A stretch of 64,000 nt of DNA, from the NCBI RefSeq assembly GCF_023822005.2, contig NZ_CP098806.1, positions 5,454,501 to 5,518,500 of the forward strand. The letters run 5' to 3'. A program made the translations under genes and the position numbers. Below are positions 8,558 to 17,854 of this stretch, piece after piece (positions within the stretch are counted from its first letter, which is position 1; each line of letters starts with the position of its first letter). The notes beneath the pieces were generated by a model. That model searched no databases. It saw only the letters and a list, made by a program, of their open reading frames with translations, and had not been told where the DNA came from. Origin of the DNA: Dyadobacter fanqingshengii. GTDB taxonomy: Bacteria > Bacteroidota > Bacteroidia > Cytophagales > Spirosomataceae.

Positions 8558-11500
8558 TTATAAATTAAAGCTAATGTTGAATCCCATTGTTTTTGTCGTA
8601 GGGATCTGACCGTTTTCTATGCCTTGCAGGTTACCGTCGTTGTAATAGCTGGTTTCTGGATCGATGTGGGGCAGGTTGCTTTTCAGCAAAGCCAGGTTAC
8701 GTCCTACAATGGAAACAGCGATGTCGCGGAAAGGCAGTTTATTGAAAACTTTGCCGGAAATCATATAAGTCAATTTTACCTCGCGCAGCTTCACATAGCT
8801 CGCGTCGAAAATCGTGTTCTCGTTGTTGGTCAGCAAATAATATTTGTGGTGATATTCTTCCGACGAGATCCTTTTTTCATTGGGCACATATTCAGGAGCA
8901 GCAGCCGTTCCCTTATTCACAACACCAGCGCCGATCACACCTTCCTCACGACCGAATGTTGTTTCTTTCAAAACTCCCGTATAGCGGCCAATGTTGATGG
9001 ATTGCGAGAAAATATCTCCGCCCGACTTCACATCGATCAATGTGCTCAAAGAGAATCCTTTGTAAGTAAATGTGTTGGAAATGCCACCGATCCAGTCCGG
9101 CGTAAAGCTTCCCAAAACACGGCTAACCGGATCGATCATCGGATAACCCTGTGCGTCGTAAACGATCTGACCGTCGGGAGCGCGCAAAAATCCTTTTCCG
9201 AAGAATGTTCCGTAAGGCTGTCCCACGCGCGCCTCAACTGAAAGTCCGCGAAAAGCGCTGTTTGTTGTGGCTTGCGTTAATGCATTATAGCTGGTGTTCA
9301 GCTGGTAAGTGGTGAGTCCGCCATCCAGTGAAAGCACTTTGTTGTTGTTTTTGGCCCAGTTCAAACCAATGTCCCACTGGAAATTATTGAGCTTGACAGG
9401 CGTTGCCGTGATCTGGATTTCCACTCCGGAATTTTTGATCTTACCCGCATTCAAAAGTTTGGACAAAAACCCTGTTGCATTGGAAATGTTGACATCAAGA
9501 ATCTGGTTTTTGGACACTTTGCTATAATAAGTCACGTCAATGCCGACGCGATTTTGCCATAACCTGATATCCGTTCCGACTTCATAGGAAGAGGTGATTT
9601 CAGGTTTCAGGTTTGCATTCAGCATGGCATTGTTTTCAGACAAACTCGGTGTGCTTCCCCAGGCATTTTCGTATTTGTAAGTGCTCACGAGGCGATACGG
9701 GTCCGTATCGTTACCAACCTGCGCGACGCCCGCCCTGATTTTGGCAAAAGAAAGCACAGAAGACCTTACATTGAACATATCCGTAATAATCGCACTCACA
9801 GCCGCAGATGGGTAGAAATAAGACCGGTTATCCGAAGGCAATGTGCTCGACCAGTCGTTTCGCGCGGTAAGGTCAACAAAAAGATAGTTTCTGAAACCCA
9901 GGTTAGCAGAGGCGTAAAGGCTGTTTACGGTTTTTTTGATAAAACTATTTTCCCCAACCAGCTTCTGGCGCGAGTTACCGAAGTTGTAAACTCTTGGGAT
10001 AGCCAATTCGGTTGCGCCCATGTAATTGCGTTGCGCGTAGTTTGTTCTGTGGTTGCCACCAATGTTGGCCGTAATGTCAAATTCGCCAAATTTTTTGGTT
10101 GCATTCAAAAGAAAATCGGAGTTGGATTCGCGTACGAAGATCTGCTCTTCGTTGTAAGCGTCAAACAAATTGGAAGTTCCGATAACGGGCTGGCGCGCAG
10201 CGCTTTTGGTTTTGCGGCGATCTTCGTAGAAATCTGTTCCCGTCCTGCCTGTTAATGTTAGCCAGTCAGTGAACTTGTAAGTGGCTGAGAAATTTCCGTA
10301 AAGGCGATCCTTTTCATTTGCTCTTGTGCTCTCGTTCAGCAGATAATAAGGATTTGTCCAATAGTTGTCGTTCCAGTTGTTTTGGTAAATGCTGCCCGGC
10401 TTTTTGTATGCCGTCAGTTTTTCCATATCCACCTGTCGACCGAACCAAATGAAATAAAGTCCGAAATTATTCCGGTTATCGCTGCCGTCCTTGATGTAGT
10501 TTCCGGTTGCTCTTACGCTCAGTTTTTTGGTCAAATTCCACCCAGCATTCAGGGAAACTGTACGGCGTTTGTAATTTGTGTTAGGCAAAATTCCTGTTTG
10601 ACTCAGATTGGTGAATGACAATCGGAAATCGGCCGTTTCGTTTCCGCCAGTAACGGCAACGCTATTCGTATACGTTTTGCCGGTTTCGAAGAATTTATCC
10701 ACATTATCAGGGTGCGCGATCCACGGTGTCGGGGTTCTGGTTCCGTCTGCAGCGATGGGTGAATCGAACTGGGGCAACAATCTGCCGTCCAGTTTTGGCC
10801 CCCAGCTTTCATCCACGCCGTCGCCTTTTCCACCGCCTTTCCCATCCGCATAAGAGAACTGGCCGGCAGCGCCCTGTCCGTATTCATTCTGCCATTCCGG
10901 AACCCTGAACGGACTTTCGAATGCTGTATTTGTATTGAATGAAACACCGATTCCTTTCGTTCCTTTGCCGCTTTTGGTCGTGATCAAAACCACACCATTG
11001 GCGCCGCGTGAACCGTAAAGTGCTGCTGCACTGGGTCCTTTCAAAACGTTGATCGACTCCACATCATCCGGGTTAATGGATGCCGCAGCATTGCCATAAT
11101 CCACGCCCGTTCCCGAGCCGAAGTTGCTGTTATCCACCGGAACGCCGTCTACAACGAACAAAGGCTGATTATTGCTTCCAATGGAACTCGCGCCACGAAT
11201 GATCATTCGCGAGGAAGATCCCGGCGCGCCATTGGAATTGGTCACCTGCACGCCCGCGAGGCGACCGGAAAGTGAGTTGACTAGATTGGTTTCCCGCGCC
11301 TGTGTCAGCGTTTTTCCGCTCACTTCCTGCACCGAATAGCCCAGCGCTTTCTTCTCACGGGCTATACCCAGGGCCGTCACCACAATTTCGCTGAATTGCG
11401 TTGCGTCCTGTTCCAGCGTAATGTCAAGGGTAGTTTTGTTGCCGACGGGCAGTTCCAATGTTTTGTAACCAATGAAGGAAACCACGAGGGTTGCGCCGGA

Positions 11501-11695
11501 AGGGGCGCTGATCGTAAACTCGCCGTTTGCGTCGGTTGTACTTCCTCTGCTTGTGCCTTTGATGAGGATACTGGCACCCGGAAGATTCCCGTCGTCAGAC
11601 TGAACCTTACCTTTAATGTTCAGGTCCTGTGCGAAACTTGCGCCCGAGAGCAGCAACAGCAGTGACAGAAAGCCCAAAGTAAAGACTTTTCTCAT
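8558..11695 (-). CDS. SusC/RagA-family TonB-linked outer-membrane transporter
   Basis: A 1045-residue protein with signal peptide (FLSLLLLLSGASFAQ), a carboxypeptidase-regulatory-like domain (residues ~25-105, NLPGASILIKGTSRGSTTD), a TonB-dependent plug domain (~115-240, with VVDGVPVDNS and LKGPSAAALYGSRGANGVV), and a 22-strand-type barrel ending in FNISFNL. SusC proteins import substrates across the outer membrane with TonB energy. There is no STN domain at the N-terminus and no FecR or sigma gene nearby, unlike the second SusC at 55964-59527, so it is probably controlled in another way. First gene of a susC-susD operon; the 278-bp region upstream is shared with divergent thrA. Confidence 0.95.
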   Translation of the reverse strand: MRKVFTLGFLSLLLLLSGASFAQDLNIKGKVQSDDGNLPGASILIKGTSRGSTTDANGEFTISAPSGATLVVSFIGYKTLELPVGNKTTLDITLEQDATQFSEIVVTALGIAREKKALGYSVQEVSGKTLTQARETNLVNSLSGRLAGVQVTNSNGAPGSSSRMIIRGASSIGSNNQPLFVVDGVPVDNSNFGSGTGVDYGNAAASINPDDVESINVLKGPSAAALYGSRGANGVVLITTKSGKGTKGIGVSFNTNTAFESPFRVPEWQNEYGQGAAGQFSYADGKGGGKGDGVDESWGPKLDGRLLPQFDSPIAADGTRTPTPWIAHPDNVDKFFETGKTYTNSVAVTGGNETADFRLSFTNLSQTGILPNTNYKRRTVSLNAGWNLTKKLSVRATGNYIKDGSDNRNNFGLYFIWFGRQVDMEKLTAYKKPGSIYQNNWNDNYWTNPYYLLNESTRANEKDRLYGNFSATYKFTDWLTLTGRTGTDFYEDRRKTKSAARQPVIGTSNLFDAYNEEQIFVRESNSDFLLNATKKFGEFDITANIGGNHRTNYAQRNYMGATELAIPRVYNFGNSRQKLVGENSFIKKTVNSLYASANLGFRNYLFVDLTARNDWSSTLPSDNRSYFYPSAAVSAIITDMFNVRSSVLSFAKIRAGVAQVGNDTDPYRLVSTYKYENAWGSTPSLSENNAMLNANLKPEITSSYEVGTDIRLWQNRVGIDVTYYSKVSKNQILDVNISNATGFLSKLLNAGKIKNSGVEIQITATPVKLNNFQWDIGLNWAKNNNKVLSLDGGLTTYQLNTSYNALTQATTNSAFRGLSVEARVGQPYGTFFGKGFLRAPDGQIVYDAQGYPMIDPVSRVLGSFTPDWIGGISNTFTYKGFSLSTLIDVKSGGDIFSQSINIGRYTGVLKETTFGREEGVIGAGVVNKGTAAAPEYVPNEKRISSEEYHHKYYLLTNNENTIFDASYVKLREVKLTYMISGKVFNKLPFRDIAVSIVGRNLALLKSNLPHIDPETSYYNDGNLQGIENGQIPTTKTMGFNISFNL

Positions 11696-11875
11696 AATTG
11701 AATTTTTAAGGAGTGAACTAGTTAGGTAGTTTTTTCACAGAATTATATTCTAGTGAAACTGAATTTGGCACAATAAAAACTTAGATAAAAATCTTTTGAT
11801 AGAATATTAAAGGCAATAACTGAGATTATTTAAAATATTATATTTTTCAAATAGATGTTTATATGGCCTTGATTC

Positions 11876-11909
11876 TTTGAAGTATAGGGCGTCCGAATTG
11901 TTATATTTG
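11876..11909 (+). promoter_or_regulatory. Probable Bacteroidota-type promoter of thrA
   Basis: TTTG at 11876-11879 and TATATTTG at 11902-11909 match the Bacteroidota -33 (TTTG) and -7 (TAnnTTTG) elements, with a 22-bp spacer, slightly longer than the usual 19-21. Transcription would start near 11915, leaving a leader of about 60 nt before the thrA ATG. I see no attenuator or leader peptide in that leader. Confidence 0.55.
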
Positions 11910-11973
11910 CACTCGGTTCAAACCTTTTAAAGGGCGAACCTTTGATCATCTGCATATTCGAATATAGCTTTAA

Positions 11974-14430
11974 ATGAAGGTTCTTAAATTTGGCGGCACC
12001 TCTGTCGGTTCGGTTGACAGCATTAAAACAGTAATCAGCATTCTTGAAAAAAACCTGGCGGAAGGGGAGCGTATCGCGGTCGTTTTTTCTGCCATGGGCG
12101 GTGTTACCAACCGGCTGATTGAAATCGGTAAAATGGCTGCGGCTGGAAATCCCGAATATATGGAATTTCTGAAAGTGGTTGAAGAAAGGCACTTTGCGGT
12201 CGTTCGTGGACTGATTCCGGTAAAAAACCAAAGCAGCACATTTGCGGCAATCAGGGGGATTTTTAATGAACTGGAAGATATTTTAAGAGGTGTTTCCTGG
12301 ATTAAGGAGCTTTCGGAGCGCACTTTGGATCTGATTATGAGCTTCGGCGAGCGTCTATCCACATTGGTGATCACCGAAATCCTGAAAAGCAAAGGCATAG
12401 CAGCCGAATTCTGCGACGCCCGGCAGATCATCCATACCAATGCAACATATGGGATGGGCGATGTGAACTTTGAGATCACAAACCGTCAAATCCTTGAATA
12501 TTTTGCCAAAACTTCTGCTTTACAATGCGTAACGGGCTTTATCGCTTCCACGGCGGAAGGCGTAACGACCACATTGGGCCGTGGCGGTTCAGATTATACG
12601 GCTTCGATCATTGCAGCAGCACTGGACGCGAATTCCATTGAAATATGGACAGATGTAGACGGCATGATGACGGCCGATCCACGCAAAGTGGCCAATGCGT
12701 TCACCATTCCTTCCATATCTTATTCGGAAGCAATGGAGCTTTCTCATTTCGGCGCTAAGGTGATTTATCCGCCGAGTTTGCAGCCTGCATTTGCCAAGAA
12801 TATTACACTGAAAGTCCTGAATACATTTAATGTTGATTTTGAAGGGACTTATGTTCAAAAAGCCGCTAACGGTAAGGACTATGCGATCACCGGGATTTCG
12901 TCTATTGATGAGATCGCCTTGGTGAACATTCAGGGGAGCGGAATGATTGGCGTTGCGGGGATTTCGGGAAGGCTTTTTACAGCGCTTTCCAATAATGCCA
13001 TCAGCGTAATCCTGATCTCACAAGCATCTTCCGAGCATTCGATCTGCTTTTCTATTGATCCAAAAAATGCACAGCGTGCGAGCGAAGTGCTTGAAAAAGA
13101 GTTCGCGACGGAAATCTCACTGGGTTATATTGATAGCATTGCCATTGAAAAAAGCTTGTCCATCATTGCGATTGTGGGCGAGGGCATGAAAAAGAGCACC
13201 GGGGTTTCGGGTAAGCTGTTTTCTGTTTTGGGTAAAAATGGTATTAATGTCGTGGCCACAGCGCAAGGTTCTTCTGAGCTGAACATTTCGGTTGTTATTG
13301 CAAAAAGTGACCTTTCCAAAGCGCTGAATGCCATTCACGGCGTGTTTTTCCAGTCAGAAACGCGCTCGCTCAATTTGTTTATTGTTGGAATGGGTCTGAT
13401 TGGCGGGACTTTGCTGAACCAGATTAAAAACCAGACAAAATATTTAAGGGAAGAAAAGCTACTGAACCTGAACATAGCGGGTTTGACCAACACAAAAAAA
13501 ATGCTCCTTGATCCCGACGGCATTCAGCCAGACAACTGGCGTGACCGCGTGATGGACGAGGGCGTGAAGACGAGCTTGCCCGCATTTGTGCAGCGCATGA
13601 TCGAGCTCAACTTGCCTAACAGCGTCTTCGTGGATTGCACTTCGGATAAGGACATTGTTCAGTATTATCACATGCTGCTGGACGCAAGCATTTCGGTGGT
13701 AACGCCTAACAAGGTTGCCAATTCGGGCACTTACTCGGAGTATGTTTCGTTGCAACGGACTGCATTACAGCGAGGGGTTAAGTTTTTATATGAAACCAAC
13801 GTAGGCGCAGGCTTACCAATCATTAACACCATTCAGGGATTAATGGCCAGCGGCGACAAATTCCTGAAAATCGAGGCGATTCTTTCAGGAACGCTATCAT
13901 ACATTTTCAATAATTTTGGCCCTGGAATTCGTTTTGCAGACGTGGTTAGGGAAGCGAAAGCGAAAGGTTTTACAGAACCGGATCCGCGGGAAGATCTGAG
14001 CGGGGCAGATGTAGGGCGTAAAATATTGATTCTCGCTCGTGAAGTGGGTGTTCCATTGGAAGCTGACGAAATAACGATCAAGGCCATTTTACCAGGAAAT
14101 TGTCTCAATGCACCCACAGTGGATGCTTTTTTCCAGGAATTGGAAATTTCAGACAATTTCTTCGCAAGCATGCAAGCCGAGGCGGAAGCAAAGCAGGAAA
14201 AGTTGCGCTTCATCGCCACATTGGAAAATGGAAAAGCCAGCATTGCATTAAAAACCGTCGACGCCCAGCATCCGTTCTACACATTATCAGGAAGCGATAA
14301 CATCATCTCCTTCACAACAGAACGTTACAAAGACCGCCCGCTCGTCATCAAAGGCCCGGGAGCCGGCGCAGAAGTGACCGCCTCCGGCGTATTCGCGGAT
14401 ATCATGAGTATTAGTAGTTATTTGGGGTAA
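11974..14430 (+). CDS. thrA: Bifunctional aspartate kinase/homoserine dehydrogenase
   Basis: An 818-residue fusion enzyme of threonine/methionine biosynthesis. Residues 1 to ~290 form the aspartokinase domain (MKVLKFGGTSVGSVDSI; GRGGSDYTASIIAAAL; VDGMMTADPRKV). Residues ~310-460 hold two ACT-type regulatory segments (VNIQGSGMIGVAGISGRLF and SIIAIVGEGMKKSTGVSGKL). Residues ~465-818 form homoserine dehydrogenase (NAD(P) loop IVGMGLIGGTLL; NVGAGLPIINTIQGL; EPDPREDLSGADVGRK). It makes aspartyl phosphate and, after Asd, reduces aspartate semialdehyde to homoserine. Length and domain order are normal. The ACT region implies feedback inhibition, in the family usually by threonine. It is followed 18 bp later by thrB. 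Confidence 0.97.
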   Translation: MKVLKFGGTSVGSVDSIKTVISILEKNLAEGERIAVVFSAMGGVTNRLIEIGKMAAAGNPEYMEFLKVVEERHFAVVRGLIPVKNQSSTFAAIRGIFNELEDILRGVSWIKELSERTLDLIMSFGERLSTLVITEILKSKGIAAEFCDARQIIHTNATYGMGDVNFEITNRQILEYFAKTSALQCVTGFIASTAEGVTTTLGRGGSDYTASIIAAALDANSIEIWTDVDGMMTADPRKVANAFTIPSISYSEAMELSHFGAKVIYPPSLQPAFAKNITLKVLNTFNVDFEGTYVQKAANGKDYAITGISSIDEIALVNIQGSGMIGVAGISGRLFTALSNNAISVILISQASSEHSICFSIDPKNAQRASEVLEKEFATEISLGYIDSIAIEKSLSIIAIVGEGMKKSTGVSGKLFSVLGKNGINVVATAQGSSELNISVVIAKSDLSKALNAIHGVFFQSETRSLNLFIVGMGLIGGTLLNQIKNQTKYLREEKLLNLNIAGLTNTKKMLLDPDGIQPDNWRDRVMDEGVKTSLPAFVQRMIELNLPNSVFVDCTSDKDIVQYYHMLLDASISVVTPNKVANSGTYSEYVSLQRTALQRGVKFLYETNVGAGLPIINTIQGLMASGDKFLKIEAILSGTLSYIFNNFGPGIRFADVVREAKAKGFTEPDPREDLSGADVGRKILILAREVGVPLEADEITIKAILPGNCLNAPTVDAFFQELEISDNFFASMQAEAEAKQEKLRFIATLENGKASIALKTVDAQHPFYTLSGSDNIISFTTERYKDRPLVIKGPGAGAEVTASGVFADIMSISSYLG

Positions 14431-14448
14431 GCAAAACAATCATTTAAA

Positions 14449-15378
14449 GTGAATTCAATAAGAGCTTTTGCGCCGGCTACGGTGGCTAATGTTGCGTGTG
14501 GATTTGATATTTTCGGTTTCGCTATTGAGGCTCCCGGGGATATTGTTGAGATAAGAAGACGGGACGAGCCGGGTGTTGTCATTACCGAAATTACGGGAGA
14601 CGAAGGCCGGTTGCCACGAAATGCTGATAAGAATGCTGTGACAGTCGTTATGCTGCATTTGTTGAAGCATTTGGGCATCAGAGATTTTGGCTGTGAAGTG
14701 GTTTTGCATAAAAATATGCCGTTAGGAAGCGGAATGGGTTCCAGTGCGGCAAGCGCGGTAGCTGGTGTGGTGGCAATGAACGAGTTGCTGGGAAACCCGT
14801 TAACCCGTCAGGAATTGCTGCCTTTTGCAATGGAGGGAGAGAAAATCGCTTCCGGCTCGGCACATGCAGATAATGTTGGGCCGTCGCTTCTGGGCGGTTT
14901 TGTGGTGATCAGGAGCTATAATCCGCTTGATATTTTCACGATCCCCATTCCGGATGACCTGTATTGTACTTTGGTTCACCCTGATATTGAGATCAATACA
15001 AAAGATGCACGGTTTATTTTACGCAGTGAAGTTTCCCTTAAGAACACCATCGCTCAGATGGGCAATGTTGCGGGGCTCGTTGCAGGTTTGATGAAGGCCG
15101 ATTATGACCTCATCGGCAGGTCAATGGTCGACGTCATTATTGAGCCGGTAAGGTCCATTCTAATCCCGGAGTTTAATGTCGTCAAGCAGGCGGCGATTGA
15201 CAATGGTGCATTGGGATGCAGTATTTCAGGTTCCGGGCCATCCATGTTTGCACTCAGTAAAGGAAAAGCAAATGCGGAAAGCGCCGGATTGGCAATGCAA
15301 CGAAAATTTGCGGATGCAGGAATCGAATCCAGCATGCATGTTTCCGGTATAAATAAAAACGGCGCGGCCATATTGTAA
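14449..15378 (+). CDS. thrB: Homoserine kinase
   Basis: A 309-residue GHMP-family kinase that phosphorylates homoserine on the way to threonine. Visible motifs are N-terminal IRAFAPATVANVACGFD, the ATP-binding loop PLGSGMGSSAASAVAG near residue 90, and SISGSGPSMFAL near residue 265. The start is GTG at 14449; no in-frame ATG lies near and the GTG gives the standard N-terminus. Only 18 bp separate it from thrA, so the two form an operon. The expected third gene, thrC, is not downstream; a dioxygenase gene takes that place 63 bp later. Confidence 0.95.
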   Translation: MNSIRAFAPATVANVACGFDIFGFAIEAPGDIVEIRRRDEPGVVITEITGDEGRLPRNADKNAVTVVMLHLLKHLGIRDFGCEVVLHKNMPLGSGMGSSAASAVAGVVAMNELLGNPLTRQELLPFAMEGEKIASGSAHADNVGPSLLGGFVVIRSYNPLDIFTIPIPDDLYCTLVHPDIEINTKDARFILRSEVSLKNTIAQMGNVAGLVAGLMKADYDLIGRSMVDVIIEPVRSILIPEFNVVKQAAIDNGALGCSISGSGPSMFALSKGKANAESAGLAMQRKFADAGIESSMHVSGINKNGAAIL

Positions 15379-15441
15379 TGATTTTTAAAGTGCTTATTTT
15401 CAGGAATGTTAATCCGAAAACACCACTTTAAATATTAATGT

Positions 15442-16371
15442 ATGAATACAACGGTTTACCCGATGAACCAGCCCTGGATCGATTCCCCGTTTTTTGAACA
15501 GGAACTCGAACAGTCGGTGCTCGACGAAAATACAAAGCAGCTCGTTAAAGATTACGCGGAGAAAGGTTACCTTATCCTGGACACAGAACTTCCCGAAAGC
15601 ACATTTGACAGGATTGTTGAGCTTTTAAAACCACATTATACTTCACCCAGGATCCAGGATGCCTGGAACATTACGCCGCTTGTGCGGGAAGTTGCAGGCT
15701 GTCCCAAAATATTTGATATGCTGCGGATTTTGTACCGGAGAGAACCATTTCCATTTCAAACTCTTAATTTTCAAGTCGGTTCACAGCAGAAAACGCATAG
15801 TGATGCCATCCATTTTTCCTCTATTCCCGAGCGATTTATGTGCGGGGTTTGGGTGGCTTTGGAAGATATTGATGAGTCCAACGGGCCGTTGCATTACTAT
15901 CCGGGAAGTCAGAAACTACCATTCTTTAACATGGCCGACCTTGGCCTTTCCGGTGCCCAGGATGCGGGCAGTTATGTGCAATATGCTGAATATGAGAATT
16001 TTGTACAAAAATTAATGATCGCGACTGGTCAGAAAAAAGAGGTTTTCAAAGTGAGGAAAGGGCAGGCATTAATCTGGTCGGCAACGCTTTTTCACGGCGG
16101 AGAGCCCATTTTGCGGGAGGGCGCCAGCAGGCATAGCCAGGTGACGCATTATTATTTCAAAGATTGCATGTATTACTCCCCGTTATGGTCTGATTTACCA
16201 ATTGAAAAAATGTACATGCGCAGACCCGTGAACATTCTAACCGGTGAAGTGATTGAAAATAAATACCTTAGCAAACCGGTCATGGGAAGAACAGGTTTCA
16301 GTCCTTTAACCGACTACAAAAATCAGCTGGAAGACACATTAAGAAAATTGAAAAGAAGGCTGCGGGGTTAG
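15442..16371 (+). CDS. Phytanoyl-CoA dioxygenase (PhyH) family protein
   Basis: A 309-residue Fe(II)/2-oxoglutarate-dependent oxygenase-type protein. The first two metal ligands are visible as HSD in QKTHSDAIHFSS (about residue 116), followed by VWVALEDIDESNGPLHYYPGS, a signature of PhyH proteins, and the distal His in LFHGGEPILREG or RHSQVTHYYF. Bacterial members hydroxylate small molecules or secondary metabolites. The substrate is not predictable from this context. It lies after thrB with a 63-bp gap, which contains no obvious terminator, so read-through from the thr operon is possible. Confidence 0.85.
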   Translation: MNTTVYPMNQPWIDSPFFEQELEQSVLDENTKQLVKDYAEKGYLILDTELPESTFDRIVELLKPHYTSPRIQDAWNITPLVREVAGCPKIFDMLRILYRREPFPFQTLNFQVGSQQKTHSDAIHFSSIPERFMCGVWVALEDIDESNGPLHYYPGSQKLPFFNMADLGLSGAQDAGSYVQYAEYENFVQKLMIATGQKKEVFKVRKGQALIWSATLFHGGEPILREGASRHSQVTHYYFKDCMYYSPLWSDLPIEKMYMRRPVNILTGEVIENKYLSKPVMGRTGFSPLTDYKNQLEDTLRKLKRRLRG

Positions 16372-16430
16372 TGAACTTTATTATTTGTTTCAGACGTTAA
16401 ATATGGACGAATACAAAACATAGACATAGC

Positions 16431-16757
16431 ATGGTTACTGTAAGTGATACCGCCAAAAACAAAATTGTTGAACTCCGCAGAGCAGACGGGCATTTGGAGG
16501 ATTATCAGATCCGCGTCGGCGTTTTGGGAGGAGGCTGTTCTGGTTTGACATATAATCTCGAATTCAACTCTGAAACCAACCCTAACGACATGGTTTTCGA
16601 GGATAAAGGAGTAAAAATCATTGTCGACAAGAAAAGCATTCTTTACCTGGCCGGAACTGTACTTGATTTCTCAGATGGCTTAAATGGTAAGGGCTTCCAA
16701 TTTGTAAATCCCAATGCAACCCGCACTTGCGGCTGCGGCGAAAGCTTTGCTGTATAA
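16431..16757 (+). CDS. IscA/SufA/ErpA-type iron-sulfur carrier
   Basis: A 108-residue A-type carrier for iron-sulfur cluster assembly. The three ligand cysteines are present: C36 in GGGCSGLTY and C100/C102 in the C-terminal TCGCGESF. Length matches the family. A-type carriers receive clusters from the SUF or ISC scaffold and deliver them to target enzymes. No suf genes are adjacent. The gene ends in a terminator 30 bp downstream. Confidence 0.93.
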   Translation: MVTVSDTAKNKIVELRRADGHLEDYQIRVGVLGGGCSGLTYNLEFNSETNPNDMVFEDKGVKIIVDKKSILYLAGTVLDFSDGLNGKGFQFVNPNATRTCGCGESFAV

Positions 16758-16785
16758 CGATATTCTTAAAATATTTTATTTTTCA

Positions 16786-16818
16786 AACGCGTTCCGAAAT
16801 CTCCGGACGCGTTTTTTT
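16786..16818 (+). terminator. Rho-independent terminator after the A-type carrier gene
   Basis: The stem ACGCGTTCCG...CGGACGCGT (one bulged T) is followed by eight T residues. It closes the run of plus-strand genes starting at thrA. Confidence 0.88.
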
Positions 16819-16882
16819 TATATTCTTGAATGGACTTAATTTGTCGCTTCAAGTAGCAGACATACACATTAAAACAATTTGA

Positions 16883-17779
16883 ATGAAACCAACTCTTTTG
16901 ATTTTAGCTGCCGGCATCGGCAGCCGTTACGGAGGCATCAAGCAATTAGACCAGTTTGGCCCAAATGGAGAAACAATCATTGATTATTCACTATATGACG
17001 CAATTCGCAGCGGTTTTGGTAAAGTAGTTTTTATCGTCCGTGAAGAAATTAAGGACAGTGCGGAAGCGATTTTCGCACCCAAGTTGAAAGGTAAAATTGA
17101 TTTCGATTTCGCAATACAAGGCGTCCAGTCTTATGTTCCTGAGGACCTCGGGACTGTTGATCGCGTAAAGCCCTGGGGAACGGGACACGCCACATTATGC
17201 GCCTGGCCAAAGACTGAAACCCCGTTTGCAGTGATCAATGCAGATGATTTTTACGGTCACGACGCATTTGCCACCATGGCCGAATTTTTGACCAACGACA
17301 CCAATGACAAGCAGCACGCCATGATCGGTTACGAGCTGAAACGCACATTATCAGAAAACGGCACAGTTTCCCGCGGGATTTGTGTCGAAAGAGCCGATCA
17401 TAATCTTGAATCCGTGGTCGAGCGCACTAAAATTTTCGAAGAAGACGGAAAGATCTATTTCGAAGAAAACGACATCAAAACCGAATTGGCACCTGAAACA
17501 CCGGTTTCAATGAATTTCTGGGGCTTCAAACCAGGCATGTTCCCCATCACAAAGGACTTGTTCGAAACATACGCCAGGGAAAACATTAACACCCCCAAAG
17601 CCGAATTTTACATCCCAACCGTGATGACCCACATCATCAAAAACGGCATGGGCGACTGCCGCGTCTTCCGCATCGCTTCTGACTGGTTCGGCGTGACTTA
17701 CCCGGAAGATAAACCAACTGTTCAGGCATCTCTAAGTGCGTTGCATGAGACTGGGGTTTATCCGGAGAAGCTTTGGTAG
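16883..17779 (+). CDS. Sugar-phosphate nucleotidyltransferase-like protein
   Basis: A 298-residue protein with the nucleotidyltransferase signature at the N-terminus (LILAAGIGSRYGGIKQ) and the metal-binding segment VINADDFYGHDAF near residue 115. This fold transfers NMP to sugar phosphates, giving NDP-sugars for cell-wall or exopolysaccharide synthesis. The GSRYGGIKQ variant differs from classical RmlA/GlmU loops (GxGTRLRPLT), and this subgroup is usually left as 'NTP transferase domain protein'. Sugar and nucleotide are unknown. Monocistronic between two terminators. Confidence 0.85.
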   Translation: MKPTLLILAAGIGSRYGGIKQLDQFGPNGETIIDYSLYDAIRSGFGKVVFIVREEIKDSAEAIFAPKLKGKIDFDFAIQGVQSYVPEDLGTVDRVKPWGTGHATLCAWPKTETPFAVINADDFYGHDAFATMAEFLTNDTNDKQHAMIGYELKRTLSENGTVSRGICVERADHNLESVVERTKIFEEDGKIYFEENDIKTELAPETPVSMNFWGFKPGMFPITKDLFETYARENINTPKAEFYIPTVMTHIIKNGMGDCRVFRIASDWFGVTYPEDKPTVQASLSALHETGVYPEKLW

Positions 17780-17794
17780 GGAGAGTTTTTGGAG

Positions 17795-17842
17795 TTTTAA
17801 AAGCAAAAAAGACCTCATTTGAGGTCTTTTTTGCTTTTAAAA
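17795..17842. terminator. Perfect 23-bp bidirectional terminator
   Basis: Arms 17795-17817 and 17820-17842 are perfect reverse complements of 23 bases with only 2 nt between them. The GC core GACCTCA is flanked by A6 and T6 tracts on both sides, so the hairpin can terminate both the plus-strand nucleotidyltransferase and the convergent minus-strand SGNH hydrolase. Confidence 0.93.
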
Positions 17843-17854
17843 GGCTTAAAACAA

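Noticed and set aside
11910..11973. Threonine attenuator or riboswitch in the thrA leader
   Set aside because: The leader is only ~60 nt, with no Thr/Ile-rich peptide and no terminator hairpin.
11830..12479. Long minus-strand frames opposite the start of thrA
   Set aside because: Antisense shadows of a clear aspartokinase gene.
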